Origin: Camarhynchus parvulus
Taxonomy: Eukaryota > Chordata > Aves > Passeriformes > Thraupidae
Reading direction: 5' to 3'
Assembly: GCF_901933205.1 (NCBI RefSeq)
Contig: NC_044577.1
Span: forward strand, 6,335,321 to 6,399,320
Length of the DNA: 64,000 bases
Position numbers and translations under genes: made by a program. A model generated the notes under the pieces. That model was not told the origin of the DNA. It saw only the letters and a list, made by a program, of their open reading frames with translations, and searched no databases. Of the stretch, positions 1 to 14,100 are shown piece after piece (position 1 is the first letter of the stretch; each line of letters starts with the position of its first letter).

Positions 1-3000
1 ATGCTGCATTCACTGGCTTTCCCAAATATTAATTGCCTTCACTTCTATCTTCTATATCTACTTGTGACTTGGGAGATTTTGCTTCAGGTTTTAATGCTTG
101 TTTGGTTTGGTTTTTTTTCAATAGAACTATACACCTCAAAAATTGTATTCAGGAAAGACAGGGTTTGATGCCATTTTTACATTAGAACCCAAATTTTCAA
201 TATTTTGTACCCACTAGTCCATTAAGTGTTCATATAACAGAAGGACAATAATAGTAGCCTTCTGGAAGAGTATTTCAATAAATTCTTGCAAAATTAAACA
301 GCAGCTTATAAAAACAAAAAATTAGAGTAATCATCACAGCAGAGCAGATGCAACAACTATGTATTTGTTTAGTCCATCTAGACATGGAAAAGGATTAAAA
401 CATGTAGACAGCAACACTAGTCACCACCATTTATTCCTTAAGCTATAAACCTAAGCATGCTTCTGTGCAAAAATTAATTACAACATGGGGGAAATCAGAT
501 CAGCCACTAATCAAGCAATGTGAGCAGGAAAATACAGCTATGTTCTACAGTCCAGATTGAGTCTCAGGATCAAATAGCACTAAGTGCAGATGAACCAAGG
601 GGGAATTATTATTCACTTTTCGTCACTGAAATCATGCTGCCCCAGAAAACTCTTGACTTCTGTGTGTGGGCTGGTTACACACTCCTGGTAAATGTAACAA
701 GGAACTGCAGCACAGTGGTTGGAAGCACAGAACACCTCAAAGGAGGAAGAAAGTATAAGGGGGGAACAGGACAAAGAGAAAAGTGTCCTACAGTTGAAGA
801 AGAATGAAACAGCCAGGCAAAAAGGACACCTGCAAAACAAACAAGGGTCCACCCCAGGCTGTGTGCACTCACTTGCATGCACAGCCTCACCAGCACAGCC
901 TGCTGGAAAACACCTTCCCCACGATAAAATATCAGTGCTAAAGGTCAAAGGCTTTACCAGAAAATATAAATTCAGTGATAAAGCAACTTCTCTAGATCCA
1001 TTTCACAACTATTTATTTCAAGCCTAACGTTGCAAGTGGCAGGACAGTGTAGCTGACTCAGAGATACAGAATTATTCAGTGCAATTTGCAGTTTCCTGAA
1101 AGGGGCTTATTTATACCTGTGTATTTTTACCAAACCCAAGAACTGCAGGTATCATTAAGCTCCACTAAAAGCTGCTCCCCCTCCAGTTAAATCACAGCCA
1201 CGTCCTACAACTCATGCAGTCTGTCCTACCTCTAGGTCCACTAGTGATTGATTTCTAAATGGTGTCATAACTTCAGGATGACACAGAACTCAGGTATTAC
1301 CAACAAATAAATTACAAAAGCCAACTGCTCTTTTTTCCAAGATGTGACATTAATTTACCAGCACTAAGCTGTGAGCTGTTTCATACTCCAGCTAGAACAC
1401 TCCTGGTTTGGTGTTTGTAGAAGGCATTTACTGAGGAAACACTGCATGTGAAGCTTTACACACTACATTGGACTAATTTAACCATAGGTAAGCACTTTGC
1501 TAAAGTTCCTGACTTCTCTATTAATCGGTTATTTGTTTTTCAAAAATATACACCTGAATTTTACTCTCCTTCCCAACTCCCATAAAGAGGAGTGGACTCA
1601 AACTGGCTGTAAAATGTTGCTAAGTTTGCCAGGCAGCAAGTATCCAAGTAGCTTAATCATTAAACCTGCTGCTCATTTGCAATAATCACATGCATGCTTT
1701 CAGGTATCTCAATCACGATCAGAAACTATAATATTTCACATAGCATAGGAAAGCAAGATGGGAAGTTACCTGCTGTACCCTGTCTATATTTATGCACCTG
1801 AACATGCATAGCATTGGGCATATCAATGGCAATTTGGTACTTGGATGTTATTTCTGCCTGCTCAGTGCACTCGGTAAAGCTTGCTTACAAACATGGTAAT
1901 GTAGGATAGCAGTCAAGGCTAAAATCAATTGTGCCATGGCTTTAAAGAAGGAGTTATTTTTGTAATCCAAACCCACTAGATCCATGTTTGTAGGATCCAA
2001 AGCATTTTCACAGAAAACCAGACAAGTGTACCTGCACATCAGCAGTTCCACAGCGCAGGAACTGTGAGGAACAAAGGGCTGTGGCTTCTCACTGACCCTT
2101 CCCATCAGGCAGCTCATGCTCAGGAACTGTGTAGAGTGTGTTGATTTACCCAGCCAGTATTTTAAATGCCCATGTTACCTGATATCCACATCCATTTTAG
2201 GAAGGGGGAGTACTGGTAGCTCATGGATTTCATCCAGAACTGCAAATCCCTCTGTTTGGGTGTAGAAAACTGTCTTTGCTAAAGTAACTAGCTTAATTTT
2301 CACATTTAATTTCACTGTTCCTTCAACATTCAGTATACTGTCAGAATGAGAGAAAACGGCATTCTAAGTGCAATTGCTACTTTGGACAATTATTCCAAAT
2401 GCTGCTTTTGTTGAGCATCCTAATAATTGTCCTATCTCAAAGACTGCCACCTTTAATTCTCTCTGAAAACAGCTTCTCCTTCACGCTTTTAGAATTACTT
2501 ATTTTTTAAGTAATAAACATTTTCCCTCTGGCTAGTTCTGATGGTGGACATCAGCAATTTGAGGCTGTCCCTACAACTCACTTGCTTTGTTCTTTGCATT
2601 ACCTGAGGCTGACATTTAGGTTTAGTTTGCAGGAGGTTTAAATTCACCACTCACCCCAAAATCCAAACCAGTGATTTCAGTAACCCCTGAAACTTGGAAG
2701 GAACTTGGGCAAGGACAGGAAGGCAGCTCCCACACTTGAAGGGACAGGAGAGAATGCTTTAAGCAGTTTCTCCAGCATTCTATCCTTTCTGAGCAGTGAC
2801 ATTTAGTTTTGCTTACTCTATGCTGGATATTTCTCCTGGGCCTTTCTGTAGGAATAGTCACTGCTCCAGTGAGAATAAGTGCACAACTGAGTGTTATTAA
2901 TACACTGATTTTTAAACATCTAAAGCATGTATTGATCCACTGTCCACCTTGAGGAAAAACAGCCTGTGGACCAGAAATAGCAATTAATTACCAAGACTTT

Positions 3001-5160
3001 TTTTTAGTGAATCCTGCATACAAACAAAACCTGAAAGATTTGATTAAATTAATTTTACTGTAACCCTTCAAAGATTAACTAAAACCCTCTTGAAAACATT
3101 TGAAAAGATAGGGATAACTCTACTCTCTTTTAGAGTACCATAGAATCACAATAAAAGTTGCCAGAGGCAGTAAGAAAACAGTAACAAAAACCATCAAAGA
3201 TAAAACTTCACAAATCTCAAATCCAAGACACTGAGGGAAATGGTTTATCTAGCTCTGCTACTGAAGGCTCATTTGCAAAAACTGTGACCACAAAATGCAT
3301 TACAAATTGTTTTTCTACCTCATTACTGCTGATTGCTAGGTAACATAATATTATTGGTACTTTTTCTACTTTTTCTCAAGGTGCATAAATCACTGTAAAA
3401 TTGCTTTATCTTACTTTCCAGAAATTTGGAAGGCCAGTCTTCAGATGTTTTAACAGCAATCTTTCCATTACAGGGCTACACATTTCATTTTAATATAAGC
3501 AACATACTCATCAGAATATTTTTACCTCCTGATAGAAAATCAGATGAACTCTGCAAAGACAAAAACGATTCTCCAACTTCTATACCTGAAGTATATTGAC
3601 AAATTATTTACAAGCGTGGTCAGTTTGTACCATATCCCTTCCTGAGAGCATCTAAAACACACAGTGAATCCAAAAAGAAGCAAAACAGAACTCTAAAATT
3701 CAGCTGTTTCTAAAACAGCTGAGTCAACAATCATAGAAGCTATTTCTTTATGCAGAAATACAAATATTTTTTAGAAACCAGCAATGGTATCAACGTTACC
3801 AACACAGAGCACATGGTTTGGTGTGATGTGCATGAATCTACAGCCTAAACTACCACTACAGCTTGAGCATCTGGCTGAAATATTTCTCTCCACTAAACAT
3901 TACTGTCTACAAAGAGATAAAAATTAGACTGCTTTCTTGAAGTTCTCAAGGAATCTTACTTCAAAAAGATAAGCAATTGAAGTTATTTTATCAGCAGCAG
4001 CTCCATCACAAGCAGCCATTCTCCTGAGCAGGGGATATTTATCAAGAAAGCAAAGTGCACAACCAGAGCAAGGAGCAGTTCAGCCACACAGCTTAAGGAT
4101 GAGAGATCCATGGTACCAAAACCCACCAGCCCAGTGAGCGTCTGTATGAGGCACACTGTCAGTGCTGATACTCCAAAACAATCTGAACAGGGCTGCTTTT
4201 CACTGTTCTTTCCTTACCACAGTCACACCTGGAAGTGAAGGCAGGTTTTACACATTATAAGTACCCCCTTGCCTACCCAAAGCACTATCTCCTTGTAATA
4301 AACCAAAACATGCAAAACTGCTCTCAATATAGGACTACAAAGGAGAAAAAAATATCAGTACACACCCCTGAAAGCTCTCTCTGACCTCCTAAGAGGTGGG
4401 GTGGCAAGCAGACTTTTTTTGCAAGCTTGTATTGGAATGGGGCAGAGACAATACCTAACCAAATGCCATGAAGGATCTTTTCAGACAAAAAAACCAAACT
4501 TTGTCAATAACAGACAGAGAAGTTCAGACAGACCTTTCAAACAAGTAATAGGAATTTTACAATAAATACCGCCACACACACACACTTCCAGATTAGGGCA
4601 TTTACTGAGAACTTAACAGAAAAATTTAGTTCAAATAAGTTTCAAAGACAACAAACCATAACCCCTAGCACTGGACAAACCCCCACAGTACTAAGACATG
4701 GCTCAATTCAAGTGATTTTGAGTGAAAAGCTGCTCTGAATGAGGCACATAAATGGCTTGACCTCAATTTTCCATTTCACAAGGCAGGTTATTTTTCAGAA
4801 CATCAAATAACCAACCAAAACATGGGTCAGTTGTTTGAACAGACTATGTTTAGTGAATGAAATCTAACAGCTCAATTACAACTTAGCAAACTGAAGCCAT
4901 TTAATTCCAAAATCCTAAATCATGCTGGACATCTATGAATTGCAAAACTGCACAAGGTCAGGAACTCTCTTCTGATCCTTGGCCACTTGGAAGAAGGGAA
5001 TTGCAGAAAACACCTACTAAAAAGCACAAAATTTGAGCAGTGTTTTCTTCTGCAAGCATACCATTATCTCCTGTCTCACTGATGGCAGTAAGTTTACTTT
5101 GGTCAACATGTTTTCTGAAACACTTAGGAACTTAAGAAAAAAACTTATTCCATGCCCTGA
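1..5160. other. Single-copy AT-rich non-coding DNA
   Basis: I see no gene here. The open frames are short (under about 115 codons), overlap on both strands and match no family I recognise. Small features include a (CA)6 run at 4573-4585. A short match to the CATAGAATCACA-type motif that ends CR1 elements lies near 3140 but has no CR1 body next to it. Composition and the scatter of T and A runs suit a bird intron or intergenic tract, but the sequence does not say which gene it belongs to. Confidence 0.6.
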
Positions 5161-5184
5161 AGTAATGAATTATAATTCATTACT
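5161..5184. other. Perfect 24-bp palindrome with inverted TAAT cores
   Basis: The 24 bases are identical to their own reverse complement (12 + 12, no loop). They contain two outward-facing TAATGAAT half-sites, the core recognised by many homeodomain proteins. Symmetry is seen directly; a regulatory role is only inference, and AT-rich DNA produces such palindromes by chance more often than balanced DNA. Confidence 0.5.
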
Positions 5185-8100
5185 GCCACAAGCCTGCCTT
5201 AATTCCAATATAATCATTTAAAAGGTGGGCAACTTACACAGAGAGTGGATTTTAGAAGAGTGGAAGAACTGAAATCAGAAAAATTACTTTAAGTGCTGCC
5301 TAATCTACCCCTGGAGCTAGAGAAAAGCAGACTCTATTTGAGCCTGAATGTGTCACTCATGGGTTAAGCCAGTCCACACAAATTTGAGATTTGAATTTGG
5401 GAGTCACAAACAGGATTGAAGGGTGTGTAGCTACAAGTGGTCTCAGAGCCCACAGAACAGAACAGAACCATTACCTTCTACACCACTAAATGCTGCATAC
5501 CCACAACATTGCAAGAGCACGTGGACAAGGCAGAAAAAGGCAGGAATTCACATTTTCCATTGGCAGAACATTACTCTTTACCTACATAGCTCTAAATAAG
5601 CAAAAAAAATTCATTTTTACTTATTGAAGGTGCTTCCACTACAAGAAACCAGAACTACCTGTGATTTGGCTTTCTTTAAAAGACATTCAGGAGCCAAAAA
5701 GACCCAAAAACCCTCGACTTTATGACAACTTTCTAAGTTTTACTTTATCCTATACTTGCCTGGTAATTAAACCTGTAATAGATTTTAAATTTATTTCCAC
5801 TCTTTTAGAACTATAAATGCTTACACCAGCCAGGTTATTGTCACATTTCTATTCATAGCATTCTGAATGATAGTGACCACTTTCTTTCTACATTTATTAT
5901 AAGACTTTAATGGACAGAAGCAGTGGTGATGCATAATTTTCACTTTGTTAATTTAGCCAAGAGTGTCTTATGGATTTAATTAAACTTCTACTTAAAAAAG
6001 CTCTAAGCTTTCAACATATTAGAAATAAGGAAATACCATGTTTTAGTTGTTTAATGGTGCAACCACCTCAACCCAAAAGTATCTTTACCCACAATCTGCT
6101 TGGTCATTCCATTACAACTATTAAGTACAGCTATTAAGTACAACTAAGTAATCTGTTCCCATAAAGCACAAAGCTTAACAAGTGTTTGTTTTTTCTGCCA
6201 GACACACAGAAAAAGTGTACATTGTCACTACATCTTATGGGCAGAATTTGGTTGGCCATGGAAAATAAGAGGAAGCCTATCCCTGATGGAATATGATAGC
6301 AAGAGTTGCACTCAGACTGGAAGCAAAACTCTTCCATAGGAAGAGGAAATTGGAGACAATACTGAGGAGTCACTGAAATGAAAGGCAAACAGGGGTTGAA
6401 AGGAAAAAGTATAGGCCACCACGTCTGAGCAACTGTTCCTTGCCACTAGTTTTTATATTGAGTTACTTATTTGACAGCTCAAAGACCAACAAACAAACAC
6501 AAAAATATCCTAGTTGATGATGGGTACACAACAGTGATTACATAATCCATGCAGCCAAGATTTCAAACACAGAAAAATAGCACATAACCATCAAGTGTAA
6601 CAACCTTATAACTGAAAGGAACTACTTTGCCTTCCTACCTTGCATTATTTCAGAGTTAGAGAAATGAGAAAAAGCAACAAGAAAAGCAAAACACAAGTTG
6701 CCGAGAGTAGGTGCTGGAGCTTGCTTTCTCCTGCAAGAAGTCTGAGTGGTTCAAGACCCTCCAGACTGTTTCAGAGCTTTAGATCTCTGCCATTTGTTTG
6801 AGACTCCCTGGCTTTTCTCAGCTGTCTGTTCCATTAGCTGTGACACAGTTTATCCTGGGAAGATTTTCACCTCACAAGGATTTTCCTTTTAAAGAAGTTC
6901 ACATAAATCTGCTTAGAAGCTGAAGTGCCTGTAGTTAGTGGCTACACTGGCGATCCAGAGGAAAGCTGGACACAATTGAGACACATTGTCCAGTTTTAAT
7001 GTCTTATTCTGTTTCCATGCAAAAATTAAGGAGGCTGGCAAAAAATCAACAAAAATAAAAGTATCCAAGCAAGGATAGCCCAAACAAGAGATTACACCCC
7101 ACCTTTTAGGTCAGGTAACTTAAGCCATTCTCCTCTGAGGTTATGTAAGATACAGCAAATTCTAATAATTATGGGGGAAGAGGAAGAAGCAGGGATAACA
7201 TTATGGAATCCCCACAATGACAGATCACAGAGTCCACACCCCATCTCCCAGAGAAACAAGAGATAACAGAGCCATGACCTCCTGCCTCATGATGTTGCAC
7301 TGAAGCAGCATTTATGAATCAGAGGAGTAAGAACTGCTCTGTTGGTTGAAGATTTCTATTTTCCCCAGTGAGGTGGCAATCAGGCACATTGCAATCCTCC
7401 CCAGTAGAAAAGCTGATCTAAGTAGGTAACCCTACATACTTAATACCATGCTGCACATTGGTGACTTGAATAAAGCATCTTTTCACTACTCAGTCTACCA
7501 GCTCTGCAGACAGCAACTCTCAGGTTTCTGGTGAAAACATAATCAAGGATAGCTCAGCCATACGACATTTTAAATCAACCCAGCCTGTGTAATGCATAAG
7601 CAATAGAGGTCCCAGCCCATTGCTCCCAGTAAATTCTATCTTGCGAGATATTCATAAAAGCTTAGTCAAGGATTTGAAGATAAGTTACTTCAAGTAAAAA
7701 GAAAACACAAATTTATCTTTGAACAAGTCAAACAGGAAATATAGGATGTATTCATTAGTGATTACTTATCTAGTGTTTCTACAATGACTTCAACACATTT
7801 TTACTTTCCTCATCTAGAGAAAACAGCCAGTTTATTCTCTCTGAGTTCACCAGAGCTATTACAAATTTCACCGACTGTCTGAGCTCTCTTCATTATTATT
7901 CAAGTCTTGTTTCATGCATCACATGGTGATTTTTTTGCTTAACATTTGCTGTTAAGAACAACCTACAAAAAGCAGAGAAGTCTAAAGGTGAGTTTAAAAG
8001 TTCAAGCTTTAACTTAAACTTATTCACACATCAAACTTAAATCTCCAAGAAAAAGAAAAGAGCATTTTTCCCTGGGCCTTTCATTCTTGATGACAGCAAG

Positions 8101-11100
8101 GGAACTATGAAGGACAAAGTAAAAAGAAAGCAAATAGGATTGCTACTGTTGACTGAATGGAAACTGGCATCTTGATTTCAGTGGCAGCAACCCATCTTTT
8201 CAGTTTCACTCCTATCAGTGAAACATGATGAAAGGTTGCTGTAAACAAGGATAGTTGAGCATCTACTCAAGTAGAATCACTTCCAGTGGCTTCTTCCCTC
8301 TTCATGTTTCAAATACAATGCTATTTCTGAAGGAATGGCTTGCTGCCCAGCCAACTGATGAAGCACATTAACTAAGCAAGACCATGGTATCCAAACAGAA
8401 AGGAAAATTAACACTAGCCACTCAAAATCCAGCTGGATATATTATTTTTTTTCCACTAGACTCTAATGAAGATCATTTTTCTGCAAATTTCTTTGCCAAA
8501 AATCACAATTCCACTTTCAAGTGCCTCCAACTGTTAGTCAACAATATCTCTGTGATGTCCTCAATACACAAAGCTCCTCACCCCTGCACATGACTGTTGA
8601 GAGTACACAGCAATCATCTCTACTCAATGGAAGATACTTTAGTTCCAATTTATGAGAACTGGAATGATTGTATTTCCCAAACTTAGAGATTATATAAACA
8701 CACCCATATAGCAAACTGCTTGAAACTGCCTAGACTTTCTTCAAGTACCTTTCATTGGATAAACCCCAATTTACACTGAATGATTGCTTTTATCCTATGA
8801 AAGTGCAATATATTCAATTACTACATAAGAAACAAAAAGGTAAAATTCATTATTCATGTGTTTTTCTCCAAAATGGTGCTTATGTTCCAGAGACAAACCA
8901 AATACTATCAGTGTTCAGGGTTCGCCATCATCTCCCACCTTCCACTTAACTACACATTCTATAGTTCTATATCTGTGTACATTCTGTACATATATTTCCA
9001 TTCAATCCAAGACTGAGAACACATTCAGAGCAGTCCAGCCATTATAGAGAAAATCTTTCCAACCAGATTGATTCCTGTACATAAACCAGTTTTTAAAAAA
9101 AAATTCAAAACTGCGCTGAAAATCAATATGTTTTGCCATTGGTGCTATTCTGTCCTATTCCTCTAAAAAACCCAAACCAGAATGTTTCAATAGATAATGT
9201 AATTAAGGCCAATTAGACAAATTTACTGAAGAAAGTACAAAGTTAACACTGCAGAATAATACTCAGAATAACTGAATAATAATTGACTAAATTAATGACT
9301 TCGGTAAATTCCAAATACAATCACGAGATACCAAAAATATCTGCAAGAGCTCACAAATTTGAGGGTTTTTCACAGTTGCCAGAAATGTGTAGTAATTCTT
9401 TTACAGCTCTTGGTAGTCCTTGTGTCATTTAACAAGAAACAAATGAGCAATTCAGCAAATTTGAGGGAAAATGTAATCATTGACACACAGAGCAAAAAGG
9501 TAATTTTCCCAAAATTGGATACAATATAAACCTCTCGCATGGAGGCAGCAAATAACAGCAACCTCAGTTGGACACGGTCCTGGTTGGGAAGGAAAAGTTA
9601 CTAGCAAAGAGGATAAAAATCAAGAGTGATCTTTTTCCCACCTCTCCAAAGCTCCTCTGCTCTTGGATGAAAATTTGCGTTTAAAAATAAAGTTCTTAAA
9701 CGTTAGTTGAGATCCCCATCCTCAAGTGACAAGCCTTGAATGAAAATGTCAAAATTACGCTGAGAAAATGCCTGCAGAGTGCCCGAGAGCCACATCTACT
9801 TTGTTAGTGTTTCATTTTTCCTCAGTAACTTGGCCATGAGGGTGCCCAGCACAAATGTTGTTTCCCAATCACGTGGTAGAGATGCCCTAGGAAGATTCTG
9901 ACAGTACAAGCACAACACTTTTATAATTCAAGCTCAGCCTAGATCGCACAGCTGGCAACTTTGGGCTATTGCCTTGTATTAAACAGCGAATGAGAGAAGT
10001 GAGACAAAAAGAAAACAGAATCATTTATGTCTTGTCCTCTTCTAGTTAGCTCTTGTTACTCCTAAATCTTAATTCTGGAGCACTTAAAATGAACTGCAAG
10101 AGCTTCTAATTTAAACTGCATCATAGAGAAGCCATGGAATCTACCTCGTCTCTCTCCTTATTGCAGTTCCCTGCTTTAAAATGAATATATCAACAAATCC
10201 CAAGTGAGGGTCTCCCATTTTCCCATAGGGAGGTTAGCCTGTGTTTTACTTCATTTTTCATTAGTGCACAGACTCTTTTGTGCCCCTTGAGAGATTTCTA
10301 CTTTCTTTGCCCTCTCTCTCCCTTTCTCCCTCAAAGTCATTGAAACATCAGCCAGTCTAGAGTTTGTTACATACACAACTAAAGAAAATAAATCTGAATT
10401 TTCTGTGATTTTGACAAGACAGCTTTTTTTTCTTAAAAAAAAAAAGGCAACCAACAGCCCATGAGTTGTTAAGATGCTCAATTTTCCTCAACAAGCAATT
10501 TGCTTCTTCTCCAAAATGCTCACCACAGTCACTCATGTACATCAAGACAGCAATAGAGAGCACAGGATATCCTCAGTCCCAGTGGTTAATATTCTGAAGT
10601 GCCTCTTCATACCATAATGCATTTTTGAAGCTAATGATTGCATAGGTCATAAAATACAGAACCTACTCAACTTGGAGGTCAAGAGATGCTTTTGTAGCCA
10701 CATTTTTGCCATATCACATGGTACACATCCATTTTGTTCATCCTGCCATGCAGTGACAGCCACCCCTCTGAATCTGCCATCACCAGAAAATGTGAAGATC
10801 AAAGAGATGAGCCACACTGCTGTAAAATGACCTTCAATTTACTATTAAATGCATAAAGAGCAGGGTGCATAGGCAGGCATATTTTTCAGGAGGAAGAAAA
10901 GTTGCTTCATCCCCCAGATGAAGGTTATATTAAGAAATCCTATATTCACTGGATTACCAAAAATTAACATTTTCAGACAGAGTATCATAAAATTAGGCTA
11001 TTTGAGTGATCAAACTCTACTAGGTTCAATATTTGTAACTTTTTAGAGATCCCCCTCCTCACACAAATGCCAGCTGCTTTCTCACCCAATCTGACAGGGA

Positions 11101-14100
11101 CTCCAAACAAAACCTTACCCTCCCCTCCAAGAATTTTACTGGAAGCAACAAATTCAATACTGAAAAACTAAGCTGTTTGCTGCATGTTTCTGTCTTAGCT
11201 TTATGAGAAATTATTAACCAGCTGGAAGAGCTGAAGAGGAATAATTTGCTTCCCCTTAAATTACTGCTATTAAAAGGTGGCACACAGCAGATCAGGACAC
11301 ACCAAAAGATTTTGTATGAGATTATCAGCCCACTGCTAGGACCATACAAGGCTGTTTACCTAGGTACCATGCCAGGGAGTTTGCATTTTCTCTTTCAAGC
11401 AGCGCAAATAGGCAGCACCGTGAGCAACATCGAGGCCAATGCCTGGAGTGATGTCCCAGTGCCTCAAGACAAAGCTTCATCCCAGTGCTGCCTTTCCCAG
11501 AGCACCAGAAGCAGCTCAGTGGGGTTAGCAGAGACACAGCAGAGCTGTGGGAGGGCTGCTGCCAGACTTCTGCATGCATTCCATTACACACACAAGGCTG
11601 ACATCTTCTGGCAAGATGCAGTTTGACTCCCTGCATACTCCTGATTTGGTTTGGAGCTGGAAGGAAGCCACTTCCAAGGCAGCAGAGTGTGCCAGTATTC
11701 CAAGAGACACTGACTACTGTACGTGCCTAGCAGAGACCCAGAAGCAACAGCTGCTGGAATAGGATGAACAAAGAGTTTACAGCAGTTTAAATTTCAAGCC
11801 ATCAACAGCACTAGGTGAGGTCAATCCCCTTCTGAATATCTGGTTCTCCCCCCCTCTGCTCACTTTAGTTTACAAGAGCACTGAAATATGGGCTCTGGAG
11901 ATGGATTTCATTAAGCAGAACTAGGGAATAGCTTACTGGCACAAACACCAGCTTTATTCCCTCCCAAAGGTCTACCAGGTATTGGAAGTTTTGCCTGACT
12001 TGCATACTGCAGGTTTGGGATCTCTGAGAAATGCATTCATTTGCTTGATAAACTATGAACAAGAAATCCATATAGAAATATAAGCAGATTCTCTGTACTT
12101 GGCAGCCACAGAATCACAGAAGTTCTGTAGATTACCCAGTGCAGGTATCTGCTCAGACTTGAGCAATTGAAGCAGACAATAGTTACATACATAAGAGCAG
12201 AACATTTCCCTAAAAATCAGTGCAATATCCTAATCCTTCTAAGGCTAGGGAATATTTCCTAGCTGGTATGTACAAGTTTCTTCTTTCCAAATAACTATTT
12301 TCTGTTTCAAGTTTAGACCTTGGAAGTTTCAATTGATACATTTTCAGTTTCAAGTTACGCACTGCCAGCAGCATCAACACAAAAGACGACAATGGCTTCA
12401 CTCTGGTTGCTGACACTCACAGGACAATGAAATTTTTTGACTAAAATGGAGTTTACAGGGAAAAAAAATCTCAGAATAAAATGTGACAGAAGAGAAATCT
12501 TAGCCAAAAGACTGCTCACCTTGAACAGCCATGTCCAAAGAGCTAATCAAAATCAAAACCTCCATGCACAATAGCAGGTCTCCTATGGAGGCATGTACAT
12601 AGAATGAGTGCTGTCACTAGGATTCAAAACATGCTGAAATAGGGGAATTACAGCCTTTCCACTGTAATTTATGAGTCCTACTCAATAACCAGCTGGTCTA
12701 GAGACCAGGTAAAGTGTGGGGAGAAGAAAGTTTCCCATTGGATCAAGGTACAAGTTGCCTATGCCAAGTCATGCATCAGTACTCCCTCAATATTTATTTT
12801 TATCATAAGTATCCCATTCTCCTTTTTTACCATGCTATCAAGATAGACAGTAAATTATCCCAGAAAGCTGAGAAGGTAAAAGCTTTTCCTTCCTGTGCTC
12901 TGAAATCCTACCTCTCACAGAGGCATCAGCACAATTTTTATGGTAGTCAAGTAGTATAAAAAGCTGTCCCAAATTCTTCTGTTATTGTCTAATTGAGCAC
13001 AGCAGCATAATCTCACAAGGCCAGCTTTAGAAAGTGATAAACTCTCTCTAAAAACTATGCAATTTAAACTATAGTCCTAATGAAGGATAGTTGTCTATCC
13101 ACTAGCTTTTTCCATGCTAAAATTCAATTTACATTCAAAACACCATTGTACCATTTCAAAACTAGAAATGTAGCAGAACAAGCACTTTGCATCAGCTCAT
13201 GGATGAACAACAGTTCAGTAAAAAAAGGAACACATTTCCACCAACACTTATAACTAATGTGAAATTCTGAAACAGTGACAGTAGTGCAAGTACGCAAAGC
13301 ATCCCAAAGAACGAGAAATCTATAAAAACTAAGTTTTTAAAAACACCCCCTTAACTTCTCTGCATAACAAATTCAAACAGCAAACCCAATCCAGTTATAG
13401 CCACAGACACATAAGACCCAGAGAAACATGAAAAAGTTCATAAGAGCAAAGTCATGTCTTCCAAGAACATGAGCAGTATGATAAGTTAAAAGGTAAAAGC
13501 ATTTATAAAATCACTGTATTTGAATCCTGCAGTGGTCTTGCCAGAAGCATATTTATAGCAGCTGCATTAAAGACTGGAACAGAGGCAGCACATCAGGCAC
13601 AAGGTAAACAGAATAAAAGTCTCAACAAGCCAAAAAGCAACTTGTTACACCCTCTAATTCAATTCCTGCTAGTGGCAACTGATCCAGTGTTCCAATTTAC
13701 CATCCCTTGGAAAGCAATACTAAAATACCTTCCAGTATTCCCCATGTCCATCACTGTTTACTTGAAATTGAGTTGCCACTATGCTGAAGAGATTACATTA
13801 TATTTTAATGTCCTTTAAAAAACCTCCTGTAATCAGGAGCACAAGAGAGTAGTTCTTGCCAGTCTAAACCATTCCTTTCCTTAATTTCTGAATTTTACTT
13901 TGATTTAATTACTCTTGATGTCCTACATCATTACTGCCCAATTCTTCAGAGATCTTTAGCCACAAAACAAGTGAGAACTTATATTTGATTCATCAAAAAA
14001 TAAAATCAACCAACACTCTCCTGGTACTGTTTGCTGGTTTTGGGTTGGGGTGGAATTTTCCACTGAATTTTAATTACTGAGGAGCCCTAGAAGCATTTAT

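Noticed and set aside
11246..11636. Overlapping 126- and 103-codon open frames on opposite strands in a GC-richer patch
   Set aside because: No family resemblance, no convincing acceptor or donor, and both strands are open, which is what low stop density alone produces.
12105..12200. ACAGAATCACAGAAGTTCTG word resembling a CR1 3' end
   Set aside because: Only a dozen or so bases resemble the CR1 terminus and nothing after it follows the CR1 order.
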